This document shows positions 1 to 12,047 of a DNA stretch of 64,000 nucleotides, piece by piece. A model generated the notes under the pieces. The model was not told the origin of the DNA. It ran no database searches and saw only the letters and a list, made by a program, of their open reading frames with translations. Both the position numbers and the translations under genes were made by a program. The stretch is from Takifugu bimaculatus. Lineage: Eukaryota; Chordata; Actinopteri; Tetraodontiformes; Tetraodontidae. The stretch is from the NCBI GenBank assembly GCA_004026145.2, contig CP034992.1, positions 15,045,205 through 15,109,204 on the forward strand, written 5' to 3'. Each line of letters starts with the position of its first letter. Within the stretch, counting starts at the first letter, position 1.

Positions 1-1370
1 TGGTTTCATCAGTATTGGCCAACCCCATCGAGGTCGCCACCATCCTCAGGTCTGAGCCAGGAATCCACCTGGATCAATTCCTTCATTCTGGAAATCTGGA
101 TTAAGACTGTCTAATGTGAAGAGTATGACCCAGGCCTCTGCCATGCATTCCTGACCCTTGACCTTTACCCCCAAATGTGGGGGACTATAAAACAAGTCCT
201 CCTTTAGCCAACAGAACAGAATGTCTGCAAACGCGCTCTGACTTCCCAGCATCCTTGGTAACATGTATTGGTATCATGAAGGGAACTGCAGGTCCAAATG
301 TCTCCAGGAAGAAGAACATCTCTGACTGGTAGTTCCCAACATGCTTTGCTGCTTCTTCATTCAATTCTTAATCTCTAATTTTAATGTGTTTTGACTGCTT
401 TTAGAGGTGTTTAGTGTTGGATAAACACGGATCCGGACTATAGGATGAGATGGCTTCTCCTCTGGTTGGATAGAGTAAGAGGAGAATAAATCCATTACTC
501 TCAAACAAAAGCTGAGGTCATAGCTGCTTCTGAAATCCATCATGATGGTGCTGCTGAAGTACAGGGAAGGAAATGGCGGTGGAGGAGTGAGTTCATCTCT
601 CAGAGTAAACTGTTTTGATTCAAAGGTTGCACAATGATTGGGACTACAGCAAAGGGCAGCGGGTGCTCTGACTCAGCCTGAGGGTTAATGATGAGTTCAG
701 TGCTGCTGCAATGAGATGGCAGGCCGCTGTCGCCGCCCCGAGCTAATTAAAGATGCACAGTGAGGAGATAAGTGTGCAAAAATGCAGCAGGAACACAGAT
801 AACTCACATCCTCACACATCAGGTTTACTTGTGGGATTGAACCAGCAGTGGCCCAAACTAGTTAGTCCTCTGGTGAAATCCCGAGTCAGAACATGACTAT
901 GATCAGAAATTAGAAGAAAATGATAACTTTGTGGGGGCTGCACCTAATTAAGATAATGGCAGAAGAAGTGATGGAAAAAAGAATTCACTCTGGGCGAGGC
1001 TGTATCTGAGTCCTCCCTCCTCACCTCCTCCCTCATTTCTCCCTCCTCCTTCCTCACTCCTCCCTCTTCACCTCCTCCTTCCTCAACTCTGCTGGATAAT
1101 TACTGTTACCCGAGTCTAGCTCGTCCCTCCACCTGCTGTAGAAAACATAAATGAAGTTTGCATCCAGGCCTTCTCTGTCTAGCAGCTAGCAGCTGTCCCT
1201 CAGGTTTGACCCAGTTTGGCCAGAATGTGGTGGTGGCACTTTGTTCAGACGTACCACGAGGAGCATTAACCTGGAGGAATTTCAACACTGCACTATTTTA
1301 ATTAGCTCTGCTCTTCACATTCCCTCCCTCCTGCTTACATATCTACTCTCTATTAGCCAATTAGCATCCA

Positions 1371-1408
<38 letters not shown>

Positions 1409-4395
1409 ATATGTTCCACTCTCTCCTGTGTTTAGAGGGGAAGGAGAGGGCAGGAGGTGTGTTGATGATCACCATTGAGCTGGACACAACTAGAAGCACC
1501 AGACTGACCCAGGAGGGAAGGAGGAGCAGGGTGAAATAGCCCAGCAGACACATAGGCACAGGTAAGACACATGAGGGTAATCAAGCTTCAGGCAGAAACA
1601 GACAGGTTCAACAGACACTGTTCACACGAAAGAGTCCAGAATTTGAGCTGACCTGATGGTTTTATCTTACCTCTGAATAAAAGAAGTGGTTTGACTGATA
1701 CTCAGGGACAGGAGTGTGGACCTCCACCCCCCCACTTCCCAGCCCATCTGAATACACGTACATGTCAAAACCTGCAGCTCTTCAGCTGCTCTGTTTGTCC
1801 AGCTCCAGACAGATCCACCACAAATCATCTCTGAGAGGAGAGTACAGCTGGATAAAGCAGCAGAACATGTCTGCTCAGGGTCTTCAGGGAACAGAGGTTA
1901 AAGGTTAAGGAAGAGCGATGCTGCTAATGAGACACCAAACTACCCCCCCCCCCCCCCCTTCTTGGGGCACTTCAGAGATGTGGTGCAGTAGCACCCCGTG
2001 TGGTTGCTACACAGTGCTGATGCTTTCTTGAGTTCAGCCTGCTCGCCATAAAAAGGGACCCTAAGCAAAAACTTCTGGGATAAATAATAAGAAGTGCAGA
2101 TGTCAACATGGTCAACGGACAATAATACCTCCAATGATAACTATCATATCCTAAATAGAATAATTTCCACTTTTCACCAGGACAATTTAATTCCCTTCTG
2201 GCTGCCCTACTGAGGTCAACACAGGTGAAATCTGTCCAATCACAGAGCAGAAGACAGAATCTGCTGCTCGGCTTTGGCTTCCTCTTGTGGCTTGGTCACA
2301 AACAGACTGGTTCAATAAGAAGCATTAAACATGCTTCAGTAGGGCAGCAGGGTTGGTGGGGGCAACATGGCTGAACTGCTGATTTTCATTCAACAGCACA
2401 CCAACGTGACCTTTTCTTGTTTCAAGGGTGGAGCTGCGATCTTCCTCGTTAGGCGAGGATATTATGGAGAAGGTCACCGTTGCACACTCAGAAAGTTTAC
2501 CACCAGAGCAGAGGAAATCCATTACTGCCTGATTACGGTGCCGGGTCACCTCTGTCGTCCTCCATGCTAACATTTTCACTACATGTTGCTGTCTGATTTT
2601 GAACTCTTCCTTGAGGTTTCAACCCCTCCTTTCTCACTCTCAGAATCACCCGGATTCGCCCTTGCAGCTGCTTATCCCTGCCACCCTGATGACCGTGCTG
2701 TTGTGACAGGTCTGGGGTGAAGCCTCATGCTCTGGGTGTAGCCTGGCCAGGCCCCAGGGGCCCCACAGCAGGGTCCAGGGCAGCTTAGCAGTATTACAGG
2801 TCTCCACTGGAGTCTTTTAGAACAGCTGGTACTCCAGATTGGACACCTCCCAGGGTTAGAAGTACAGCCAGACCCTCCAGTATCAGGCAACAGGAAATGG
2901 TGACGAAAGGACTGATTTACCTGATAAATTGGCTAATTTTTAGTGCCCGAAACAATGGCGTTTATATGTTGGTCCATCTAAACTGGCTGCAGGCAACCGA
3001 TGGGGCCCATGACCCTTAACAACTTAACCGTTCCAAGGTTCTTCTTCATCAAACTTCTCAAGGTCTGAAGAACTGAGTTGCAAACACCAACTGTTAGCAT
3101 CTTTTGTCTGTTTTTCAAGCTAACAAAAAGGATAAGAATGACGAGCGTTGCTACCTGATGCGGCACATTCACACCTGCAAGTGTGCACCAGCATGCTGCT
3201 GTCACCTGTAACTGTAGTGAGGGCAGCAGAAGGTCACTTTTAAAAAGGTTTCTCGCAGCCAAACTCATGGCCATCACACTGCCGGTCTGGGTCAACATTT
3301 CAAAGGAATTAGGATCAGTTACTACAGTCACCGACACTGACGTGATTCCAGAACAAACAACATCAGGATGAGCTGTGTTTGCACAAATATCTCAGACACG
3401 TCAACTCATCCGGATTTACAGCGCTGCACTCTGAGGCTCCCGGCCTAAATGGGTTCTTTGTTACAGTAAATGTTTACGCAGATCTTAAAAGGTTCTGTTA
3501 AGTCCATTCGGGATCAATAAAATCCATATGGCACACTTGTAAAAGACAAATGCTGGCACCTAATGGCTGGGCCAGAAAAAGCCCTTCAGATAAGATGCAT
3601 AAATAAGCCGTTGCAGAATTCAAAGGAAGCAAATGTTTCTGGAGTCTGATGGCACCTTGAAGACCACCAGAGATGAAGCTGCAGGCAGCTGAATTCTGTG
3701 TAGTTCTGATTGACTATAATTTGTTCTTTTGATCAGTTTGTCCTTTTCAGCATGGCCACAAAAAGACATTCAAGCAGCTCAATGTTGCCAGACTGAAGGT
3801 CTTATCAGCAGAGGAGTGCACTCATTACCTGCTTTATTTATAGATGACGTCCCTGCTTAATGGCTTTTTATTCTGCTGCTGCTCTAGGCAGCTTCAGGTT
3901 CTGGTACTGGGTTCAGGCTGCTGTTTCTGCCTTCAAGTGGGGAGTGAAGAGACTTTTTTGTCATTTTGGAGAAAAGATGCAAGACAACCCACTGGGGTTA
4001 GGGGGTGGGGGTGTTGTGTTCGGGGCATCAAAAGGTATCAAAGGAGGTGTGATATCAAAGCGATTTATGTGAACAGCTGCAGGAGACTGATTGTGAGATT
4101 TTCCGGCCCCATCGCCCGCAGAAATCCCAGCAGCTTCTGGACTTCTGCCTCAGGGCTGCACGTGCCGAGCATCTGCATGGAGCCGAGTGCCGCTAGCGTT
4201 AGCCTTTGAAACCCAAACCCAACATAGATCCACTTTAATATGGCTCCATTGATGCGTGGTTGTTTCTCTGATCACCTGATGCTTGTTGATGAAGACAAGA
4301 CTGAATCATGAAGAGCAGATGTAGCTCTTCTCACACCACCGGGCTGCTATCAGACAGTAGATGAAGACACCCAGCAAGGCGGAGGGGTTAAGGGT
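1..4395. other. Non-coding, mostly unique-looking DNA
   Basis: I see no exon with a convincing protein signature and no recognisable transposon. The stretch contains a pyrimidine-rich run of CCTCC/TCCTC units at about 1006-1085, a (TG)n tract at 1377-1405 and a run of 16 C at 1943-1958. The short open frames on both strands look like chance: none shows a family motif or paired splice signals. It is probably intronic or intergenic DNA downstream of the minus-strand first exon near 49.1 kb. Confidence 0.5.
1377..1405. repeat. (TG)n microsatellite
   Basis: An uninterrupted TG dinucleotide run of about 14 units. It makes the overlapping reading frames on both strands look like poly-Cys-Val or poly-Thr-His, which is an artefact. 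Confidence 0.95.
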
Positions 4396-4467
4396 TACCG
4401 TATTTTCACGACCATAAGGCGCACTGTAATAAAAGGCGCAGTCTCAGTTACAGGTGCTATATCTGTA

Positions 4468-5239
4468 CAGTGGGACCCCTACTTACGAAATTAATTGGTT
4501 CCGGAAGTTGTTTCGTAACCTGAAAATTGCATAAGTAGAGACGCGTTTTCCATGTAAATGCCCTAATCCGTTCCAAGCCCCCAAAAATTCGGACATAATA
4601 TTTTTTATAAATCATAAAAATGCATCAAAACATGTAACAACATGTACTTGTTACAATTAGATTACCGCACAATTAATGTAGAAAATTAGTGCAAGGCTTC
4701 TCCAGGAACAAAATTAACTTTATTACAAGCTAATCTTACATTAGCCGTCACTACTAGCAACGAACGTTAACACTTGTGGTAACACCGCCACCTAATGGAC
4801 AAACATTCGAACACCCACATTATAGATGGCGGTTGCCTTTTCGCAAATTATAGCCCTGGTCACTGTGTCACCAGCAATCTCTTTCTCCTTTATCCACATG
4901 AGTAACAACCTTTCCATCTCATCATTCACTGCTGACCTCCTCTTCGAAATGACAGAGAGTGCTTTGGTTCATAGCAAATAAAAGTTAAACCTGTACATAT
5001 TGACGTCCCTCCTAGCCAATAGGATGACAGGAAGACGCTAGGCGATAGGCAATGGCAGAGCAGCTACAAGCATGTTTACATTCGCTAAACTCCGCGAGCT
5101 GCGAATAGCAGCGGTAGCGTATTTTTGCCTTTCATATCCTGAATTTTCATTCGTAACGAGAGGAAATATTTTCCTGTTGGGACGTGTCATAACCTGTAAA
5201 TTCCGCATGTAGAGACGTTCGTAAGTAGAGGCCCCACTG
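4468..5239 (-). mobile_element. Nested Tigger-like (pogo superfamily) non-autonomous element
   Basis: The ends are inverted repeats of 22 bp: CAGTGGGACCCCTACTTACG... at 4468 and its complement ending at 5239, with 2 mismatches. A TA pair flanks each side (4466-4467 and 5240-5241). The 772-bp body keeps a minus-strand relic near 4825-4950 that reads KRRSAVNDEMERLLLMWIKE and then KEIAGDTVTRAIICEKA, matching the CENP-B-type DNA-binding region of Tigger transposases; no catalytic core is seen. The element sits inside the pogo-type element, so it inserted later than that host copy. Confidence 0.85.
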
Positions 5240-5352
5240 TATTTAAAACATACATAAAGGCGCACCGTATTATTAGGCGCATGCTAAAACATACAGTAAA
5301 AAATGACAACGGAAGTAAAACGGTGAGTTTCGACATTTATTGAACAAAATTT

Positions 5353-6417
5353 TCATTCTTCTGCCACAAAACCATCAAAGTGTTCATCTTCTGTATCTGA
5401 TTTAAACAGCTGCGCTATTTCAATGTCCAACATCCCGAATTCCTCTTCTTCATCATCTAAATCAGACTCACCGACCGGTTCTGCTTCAGCATTGATGCCG
5501 GATTTTGTGAAAGCTCTTACAATACATGAAGACAGTATCATAGCCCTCTACAATCCACCCGCCTCCACTGGCATAACTTGCCCGCCACTGCCTCATAGAT
5601 GTGGCTGGGCGGGGTTATCTTGTCGCAGCAGTAGGTGCGGAAGATGGCCGCCCTCTCCTGGTAATCCGCGGGCAGCCGCTGCACAACAGTTGTCCTTGCA
5701 CGTATGGAGAGATACCGCCTCCTCATAAAGCGAAAACACCAAGACGGACCTCCTTGGAAGTGCTCAATGTCTATTTCTTCAGCAATCGCTTTGGCCTTTG
5801 GTGACAGTAGAGACGCCCCTGTCACGAATACTTAGAACCCAGTGGAATATAAAACAGAAAAGTCCAAATAGTCACAAAGAGGGAAACTCCAAACTCCTGC
5901 GGCCGTGACAAGCTCCGGGCTCATCTGACGAACTCCACTGCAGCACACCAGAGAGGACGAGAGGGGGGGCCTCCTCGACGCTCTCCAGACAGGTTTTATA
6001 CCTGGACCCGTCAGGCAGCCAATCCCAGCAGATGGGCCACAGGTGAGCAGGTGAACATGCTGGGTCGACTGGAAACGCTTGGCACTCCCCCTGCAGGTCA
6101 GCCAGGGAATTGCTCTTCCAGCCAGCCCCGACAACAGTGAGGCACGACAGAGCCGTCACAGCCCCTTCCAGTTGTTTGCTGTTCCACAACCAACTGTTAC
6201 ACTTGGTCTTCCAGCTCAGGCCACCTTGCTTTGTTCCCACGGAAACTCAGCTTCGTCTTCCTCACTTTCATTCACTTTCTTGTTTTCTCCACTTTCTGAC
6301 CATGGACTCATTTACATTAAAATGTCTTGCAGCTGCTCGATTGCCATTTTCAGCCGTATATTCGATGGCTTGTAGTTTAAAGTAAGCCTCATACGCGTGT
6401 CGCTTGACCGGCGCCAT
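5353..6417 (-). pseudogene. pogo-type transposase remnant (broken)
   Basis: The ATG at 6417-6415 opens MAPVKRHAYEAYFKLQAIEY, followed by a helix-turn-helix stretch containing AAARHFNV and MVRKWRKQE, as in Brinker/psq-like DNA-binding domains of pogo transposases. A frameshift follows, then a frame with LSFRGNKARWPELEDQ ending at a stop. The solo LTR 5820-6160 interrupts the linker. Reading resumes at about 5820 with STVTKAKAIAEEIDIEHFQG and GPSWCFRFMRRRYLSIRART, the second CENP-B-type helix-turn-helix. The frame then ends near 5538 and jumps to an acidic tail (SDLDDEEEEF) at 5353-5541. The aspartate catalytic core is absent. Family assignment is from motif recognition; loss of function is seen directly. 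Confidence 0.8.
5820..6160 (-). mobile_element. Solo LTR (341 bp) inside the transposase frame
   Basis: Read on the minus strand the unit begins TGTGACGGCTC and ends TTCGTGACA, the TG...CA ends of LTRs. A 5-bp duplication GCCCC flanks it (5815-5819 and 6161-6165). A TATA-box-like GGTATAAAACC lies at 5992-6002 (minus strand). Removing the LTR and one copy of the duplication restores the transposase linker reading, which confirms the boundaries. A 5-bp duplication fits Gypsy or BEL elements; no internal region remains, so the state is best explained by LTR-LTR recombination. Confidence 0.85.
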
Positions 6418-6611
6418 TTTAGGGGATCCTTACGCATAGGTGTGCCGCTAATCGATGGGCGGAGCCTTTAGCGTAGTGCACCCACCAAAGGCACACAGCA
6501 GATTTTGAAACTCAGTCCACACACAAGGCACACCATATTATAAGGCGCACCGTTGATTTTTGAGAAAATCTCAGTGTTTTAGGTGTGCCTTATGGTCGTG
6601 AAAATACGGTA

Positions 6612-7400
6612 GAAAGAAACCCTGGCTTTAAACAGGACAGAACTTGAACTGCGTGGCTTATTTGGATTTCAGGGTTTATTCATGAAATGCTGTTTGCAGA
6701 GGAGCCCATGCTAGAGACAACAGCATTTTGTCACATCTAGCATCAAACCATGCTCAAAAAGTTACTTTTGAGGAAATTTACTACCAACAAGTCCTCTTTG
6801 AAATGTATTAAACAGTTCAATGTAAATATTGAATGTTACACGCAGATCTCATTCTTTTCTTGACCTCTTTATCCCTTTCAGGGTCAGGGAGAGGGAGCTG
6901 GAGTCTATCCCAGCTGCACCCTATGTCAGCAATTGGAGGGGCGTTACTTTGCTTAAGGTTACCTTGGCAGCGCCCTGAAGGTGTCCTTGCCAGATCACCT
7001 CCCAAGTTTTGACTACATCGTGAACCCTCTGCTTCTCAGCCCAGTCACCTGTAGACTGAGTTATCATCGTCCATTAAATCTAAATCTCCCGCAGCTCACT
7101 GTGTCTGGGCGATCACGCCTGCTTTCCTGCAGGTCTGGACTGTCCTGCCTCCTCCTGATTACACTCTACCACTGCTGTAGGATTTGCAATGGTGCCCTGA
7201 AAAGCACAGTCTTTCTGCCTCCCGTATTGAGCTGAAAGGGGACACAGTTTGTCCCATGATATCGTGAGAATCAAAAATAATCCATGAAATATCAACGGGA
7301 TGAATGTATAAGGGGGCGTTTATATTAAAATATACGGCAAATTAAATTAAGCCCTCTCCTAGTCTGTGACAGACGAGCTAACACGAGTAATATGAAAGAG
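6612..7400. other. Non-coding; possible short dispersed-repeat fragment
   Basis: Around 6865-6990 the phrase TTATCCCTTTCAGGGTCAGG followed by GGAGTCTATCCCAGCTGCAC resembles the tail of a widespread fish interspersed repeat, but it is degenerate and I cannot name the family. The remainder shows no recognised features. Confidence 0.3.
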
Positions 7401-8044
7401 CAGGGTGCTCAATACGTAGATGGCGATCTGCCAGTCGATCACCAAGGTACTATTGGTAGATCGCATGGCAATAAAATCATCCATCCTGTCACTTGATTGA
7501 TATACAGGGCAGCCAGTCAGATGACATCTGAATTTTTTTGACTTAGGTCACTGTGCACGCGCAACCATGGGGCTCTACATGCAGCAAAGCTAACAAGCTA
7601 GTCAGTTTATTACCGCTAATTTTTCGCTTGAGCGGGGAGCAGGACCAAGTAAGAAAAATAAAATTTGTCAATTTCATACAGAATGGGAGGAGGACTTTTT
7701 TTTTCATGATGACATTTTGAAAGTGCGTTTGCCTCATCTGCAAGTCCACCGTCGCAATACCAAAGAATAGAAATGTGGGGTGGCATTTTTGGACTGTTCA
7801 AGCGAGCTAAGAAAAAGGGGAAGGAACTAGTCCCAGTTTTTGGGACAGCGCTCATTTATCACAATGGCAAAAAATGGACATAGTTAATTATGTTGTGTTG
7901 TGCAACATATGTGGTTATGCAACGTAGATCAACATAAATTGTTAGAATCCACAATATATGTCTAAAAAATATATAATAGGTTGTTCATTTTGACTTGGTC
8001 ATGTCATAAGTAGCTTGCATGCTGAAAAAGTGTAAGCACCCATG
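7401..8044 (+). mobile_element. hAT-type transposon relic
   Basis: The left end CAGGGTGCTCA and the right end GTAAGCACCCATG form a short imperfect inverted repeat of the CAGGGGTGCTC type. About 7620-7700 on the plus strand reads AGPSKKNKICQFHTEWEEDF, resembling the N-terminus of hAT-Charlie-type transposases (the group that gave rise to GTF2IRD2-like host fusions), where a lysine-rich stretch and a WEExxF motif precede a BED-like zinc finger. A NICG-type cysteine motif follows near 7905. No 8-bp target duplication is seen, so the exact ends are uncertain. The coding region is short and broken. Confidence 0.6.
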
Positions 8045-8439
8045 GTCTAGACTAAAGGTCCTCAAGCCAGCTGGTGGACTCCCCCAAGGCTAAATCGAGG
8101 AAGCAATGATGGTGACAGGACAGGGAAGGTCCATCCTTCTCTTCTTTCATGGACGGTCTTTTTTAGCAATGGGAGCCAGAAGCCACTGCCTCTGAAGGGG
8201 CTCAGTAGATCTGTGGCCCCTGGCTAATCACCCCTGGCATGATCTGTGACATAAGGGTGTAGAATTAGAAATCAGTGTGGGTTTGTTGGCATTACCTGCA
8301 GCTGCTGCAGGATATCTCTGCACGTGTGGCCGCTACATCTCGGTGTCACTTTTTTTGTTCTCTACATCACTGACATTCCATTCAACCTTCACAGATAAAA
8401 GACAATGCCAGGAATATCCCCTCCTCTACTGAATATATA

Positions 8440-8475
8440 AGTAGATCACATGCTGAAAAAGTGTGAGCACCCCTT
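8440..8475 (+). mobile_element. Second hAT right-terminal fragment
   Basis: The sequence ACATGCTGAAAAAGTGTGAG followed by CACCCCTTG repeats, with few changes, the right end of the upstream hAT relic (about 8008-8044), in the same orientation and about 430 bp away. Only the terminal piece is recognisable. It may be the end of a second overlapping insertion or a partial duplication. Confidence 0.55.
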
Positions 8476-9285
8476 GTGATAGAGAACCCAGTTCATGTCG
8501 TTGGCTGACGACCATTGACCACAGGTCTCAGATTAGCCTGCCCCTCAAGATGCGTCTCTTTGTGCTGACAACCCATTTTGGGTCATTTTTATTATAATGA
8601 AACGGGGCAGTTCTGATCGTGGCTGCTCCATCTGTCTAGACTCACCCTCTTCTTGACCAATGCCACGGCGTTATGTTGCTTTGCCACTGTTGAGAATGCA
8701 GACCTCTTACCCAATAGAAAACATTGTCAGTGTCGCTAAGATACGCCTGCCACGCTACTTTCCCACAATTGAGATGGCAAAACAGCGTGACTGCAGGGCT
8801 GTATAAAATAACAGGAAAAAAAACAGGAATACTTTCAAAAATTATTATTATGATAGTAAATGTTAAAATGTTCATTTTCCCTGATATGTTGGGCTTAAAT
8901 TTTTATGTGATCCTGGAAACAGCATCACAAGCTCCTGGACTTTTACTCTGAAACATACTGTTACTGGCAGTGTAACTTTGCATATTAGCTAAATACTGAG
9001 AGAGATAGCGATTTAAAATAAAAAAGTTAGCATTTGTATTTAAAATTTAGGTTTATATTTAGAATTCACATTTAGATTTAGGTATAAAATTGTTTAACAT
9101 TTCACATTTTACATGTAACATTTAAAATTTAAACAACTTAATACATTTCTAAGATGGCAGATTTTTCAAATATCCTAAAAAAGTGACCACTCTTTTGAAC
9201 ATGGTTTGAAGGTAAATGTCACAAAAATTTGCTGTTTTTACTCTAATGTGAAGGGACTGAACAGCCTTAAGAAAACACTAATCAA
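8476..9285. other. AT-rich non-coding stretch
   Basis: Nothing recognisable. From about 8990 to 9180 the DNA is A/T-rich with repeated ATTTA-like words (TTAAAATTTAGGTTTATATT and similar) but no clean tandem unit. Confidence 0.4.
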
Positions 9286-9289
9286 GGCG

Positions 9290-9715
9290 GGTTATCAGGG
9301 GAAAGAGGCTTTGGTCTGCTGGAGAGAATAAAGACTCTGGAGTAAGGTCACGTGGTCTGATATGTCCAGATTTACCCTGTTCCAGAGTGATGGGGCATCA
9401 GGGTAAAAAGAGAGGCAGATGAACCCATGCACCCATCATATCTTGTGTCCAGCCTTCAGAGGCAGACCTCTGATCTAGGGCTGCTGCAGGTCCTCAGGTC
9501 CAGGTTTAGCAACATTATGGACCCAAAGAATGAGGTCTGCTGACTACATGAGGATCCTGAATGACCAGGTTCTTCCATCAATTGAGGTTGAAGATGTGGG
9601 CATGTTCCAATATGACAGTTTCAGGATTCGTGGGGCTCAGATAGTGAAAGAATAGTTCAGGAATAATGAGACATTGTTTCACAAATAGATGGGCCACCAG
9701 AGTCCAGAATTCACC
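9290..9715 (+). pseudogene. Tc1-type transposase fragment (degenerate)
   Basis: The plus strand reads, in shifting frames, TWSDMSRFTLFQSDG near 9355-9400 and RSADYMRILNDQV then FQYDSF and GAQIVKE near 9530-9650. These match the order of the DDE domain of fish Tc1 transposases: the SDES region, ILNDQV, FQQDNA and AQIVKEWF. Catalytic residues are damaged: the FQQDNA motif reads FQYDSF, and stops interrupt several frames. The fragment ends near a run of 14 C (9720-9733). I see no terminal inverted repeats. It is an old inactive relic. Confidence 0.7.
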
Positions 9716-9734
9716 AGTACCCCCCCCCCCCCCG

Positions 9735-12045
9735 AGTACCTTTGTAATGTGTGATCATCACTACAAGATCTGTGTGGAAGATGAATACCAATGCTGGATG
9801 GACATAAATCTGTGACATTCCAGAAGCTTATGGGAACAATGTTGAAGCGAGTGTGTCCTGATCATAGCTGAAGGGGCTCCAACAAAACATAAAACTCTGA
9901 TCTTTTCTTGGCCAGATGGTGTAAATGAATATACAGTATATGTGTGTCAGGGAGGAACACAGGCTGTCAGAAGGCTACACGTCAAACTGGGGCTGATTTG
10001 GGGCATTTTTAATTGTCTCCTGACACGAGCTACACTTCCTGACAGTGACATCTCAGGCAGAATCAGTGTGAACTTCGGAGTGTGAACATAAGCTAATCTC
10101 AGCTGACTGCAGGATGAAGATGGCAGCCAACAAAGCATGGGGGAGGAAAGTCACAAAAGCATCAACAAAGAATTGGGAAATTCCCAAGCCCTGAACTACA
10201 ATTGCACTGACCTCCCCTAAACCTGCCAGTGTGCACGTGCAACCATTACTGGGGTGAAGGAAACAGCCGTAAATGGTGACACCACATGTCAAAAGGAGGA
10301 GCATAGTGAGGCCCCCTGCTGGCTGGCAGCTGAGCCAACGAGCGTCTAGGTATCGGGTCTGGAGAGAGTTTGATGTGCATCAAAGCTCCTTTTAGAAGAG
10401 CAGTTTGTAGATGGAGGCTGCTAGAATCAGAACTTGGCAGCAGCCTTTCACTGATCCAGGTGGGGCTGCACTATCATCATCGGCCTCATAAAATACACCA
10501 ATCCTGCTAATGTTTCTCTCTTCAGCTGGAAAGGTGACCAGGAGGACGTGACATGAGGTCACCCTCCACAGCCAGGAAGTCTAGTGTGTTTGGACCAGTG
10601 CAGGAAGCAGAGCGAGCTGGGCCGGGTCTTCAAGTAGACTGGGACTCTCAATCTCTTCAGGCCATGTCCATCCAACCAGACCTTTGATGATGTCATGTGA
10701 AACAGAGCAGCATAACCTTTGACCTGTTCAGCATCGTCCCGGACACTTTGTTTAAATATTACTCAACACTCAAGAGAACAGATGAAAAATATCATTTTAT
10801 GATAATTCTGGCACATTTAAAGGAATGTTAATTAATGTGTACTGTCCCAAATAATTAAATAAATAACCATTTTCTTGTGGACCCCGGTCCAACTTCTTGT
10901 GGACCCCGGTCCAACACTACTGACCACAGATGGTTGTCATGGTGATGGTTCATTGAGGCCTTTTATCAACCGCTCCCTGACAGCAAATTAATTTGCTGGT
11001 CCAAACAGCTTCAGATCAGCCAAAATCAATGAGTGCTACCAAAGCTCCAACAGTATTCTCCTCTGGTGGTGCCGTCAGCCGGGAAGCAGCCGCCTCAGTG
11101 CGGTGGCAACAAAGGTGGTGGTGAACACATGTGGGTCAGCAACACTCCAACAATCCCACTCATTTATTATTATGATTTATTTTGCACTGATGAGCCTGAG
11201 GTCCTAATTTATCTGCTGCTGGCAGTTCCAGAGGGAAGCTATGCTGGCTAGCTCGTGTCTCCCACATATAAAGAGCTCTGGCAAACAGAGACCTAGCCAC
11301 ATGCACAGCCATAATTGGCCCATGCTATTGGCATCTGAATGGAGAGAAGCCATGCATTGAAGAGAGGGCGAGAGAGAGAAAAGAAGAAGAAGGAATCAAA
11401 AATTTAGAGTCAAGAAAAGGAGATCCTCCTGGTGATCAAGGAGGTAAAGTAGACCTCTGGCTGGCTGGCCGTCAGAGCAGACACTGCTTGTTGATGGCAG
11501 TCGAGTGGTTCTGCTTCTGGTTCTACCAGAACTGCACCTTCTTGGCATCATCACAACCTTGAAAAGGTTTTCACTCAAAAGAGAACAGCTTCAGCCCCCC
11601 TCCTCCCAGCCTCACCGGTATCTTTTCTCCCCTTTCATATTGCTGCTTCCCCTGACTGGAGCAGACCCACCACACAAGACATACTAGGATCAGACCAGTT
11701 TAGCTGATGGATCACAGTCTGCTGTTTTTTTAACAGCAGTTGGTTGTTTTTTAACTAGCAAAGCTAGAACCCAGTAGCTAGAGCAGGAATTTAAACTGGG
11801 GCATCTCCAGCCTGGTTCAGAGAACAGAGGTCCAACCCAGCACTGGGCCTGAGGACAGACCACTAGAAGAATTATTTAATATAAAAGAAACCCGCATGGA
11901 AAATCAATTTTCCTGAACACAAGTGTTCTTTTACATTGTGTTCGTCTTGAGGTGTTCTAAAGAAGAATATACCTTTAAATTCCCAGAAACACCATTTCTT
12001 TCTTAGGATGGCTTTCTTAGGATTTTCTTCCAGAACATTGAAGTT
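9735..12045. other. Non-coding stretch
   Basis: No exon or transposon is recognised. The one clear structure is a 22-bp exact tandem duplication at 10872-10915. A minus-strand open frame of 83 codons at 10053-10304 is hydrophobic but shows no family motif, and I treat it as chance. Confidence 0.45.
10872..10915. repeat. 22-bp exact tandem duplication
   Basis: The unit TTCTTGTGGACCCCGGTCCA plus AC occurs twice back to back (10872-10893 and 10894-10915) without mismatch. Each unit contains GGACCCCGGTCC, a short self-complementary hairpin. Confidence 0.95.
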
Positions 12046-12047
12046 AA

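Larger units (their letters stand above)
4398..6609 (-). mobile_element. pogo-type DNA transposon, deletion derivative carrying nested insertions
   Basis: The left end starts CCGTATTTTCACGACCATAA and the right end is its reverse complement; 23 nt are identical between the ends. TA dinucleotides flank both ends (4396-4397 and 6610-6611), as expected for Tc1/mariner/pogo insertion. Subterminal AAGGCGCA-like units recur inside both ends. The total is 2212 bp, but about 770 bp is a nested Tigger-like element and 341 bp a solo LTR, leaving about 1.1 kb of the original. Transposase remnants lie on the minus strand. The DDE catalytic core is missing between the CENP-B-type domain and the acidic C-terminus, so the copy cannot mobilise itself. 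The near-identical ends suggest a fairly recent insertion or mobilisation in trans. Confidence 0.88.

Noticed and set aside
10053..10304. 83-codon hydrophobic minus-strand frame resembling a membrane protein
   Set aside because: No family motif and no splice signals; within chance length.
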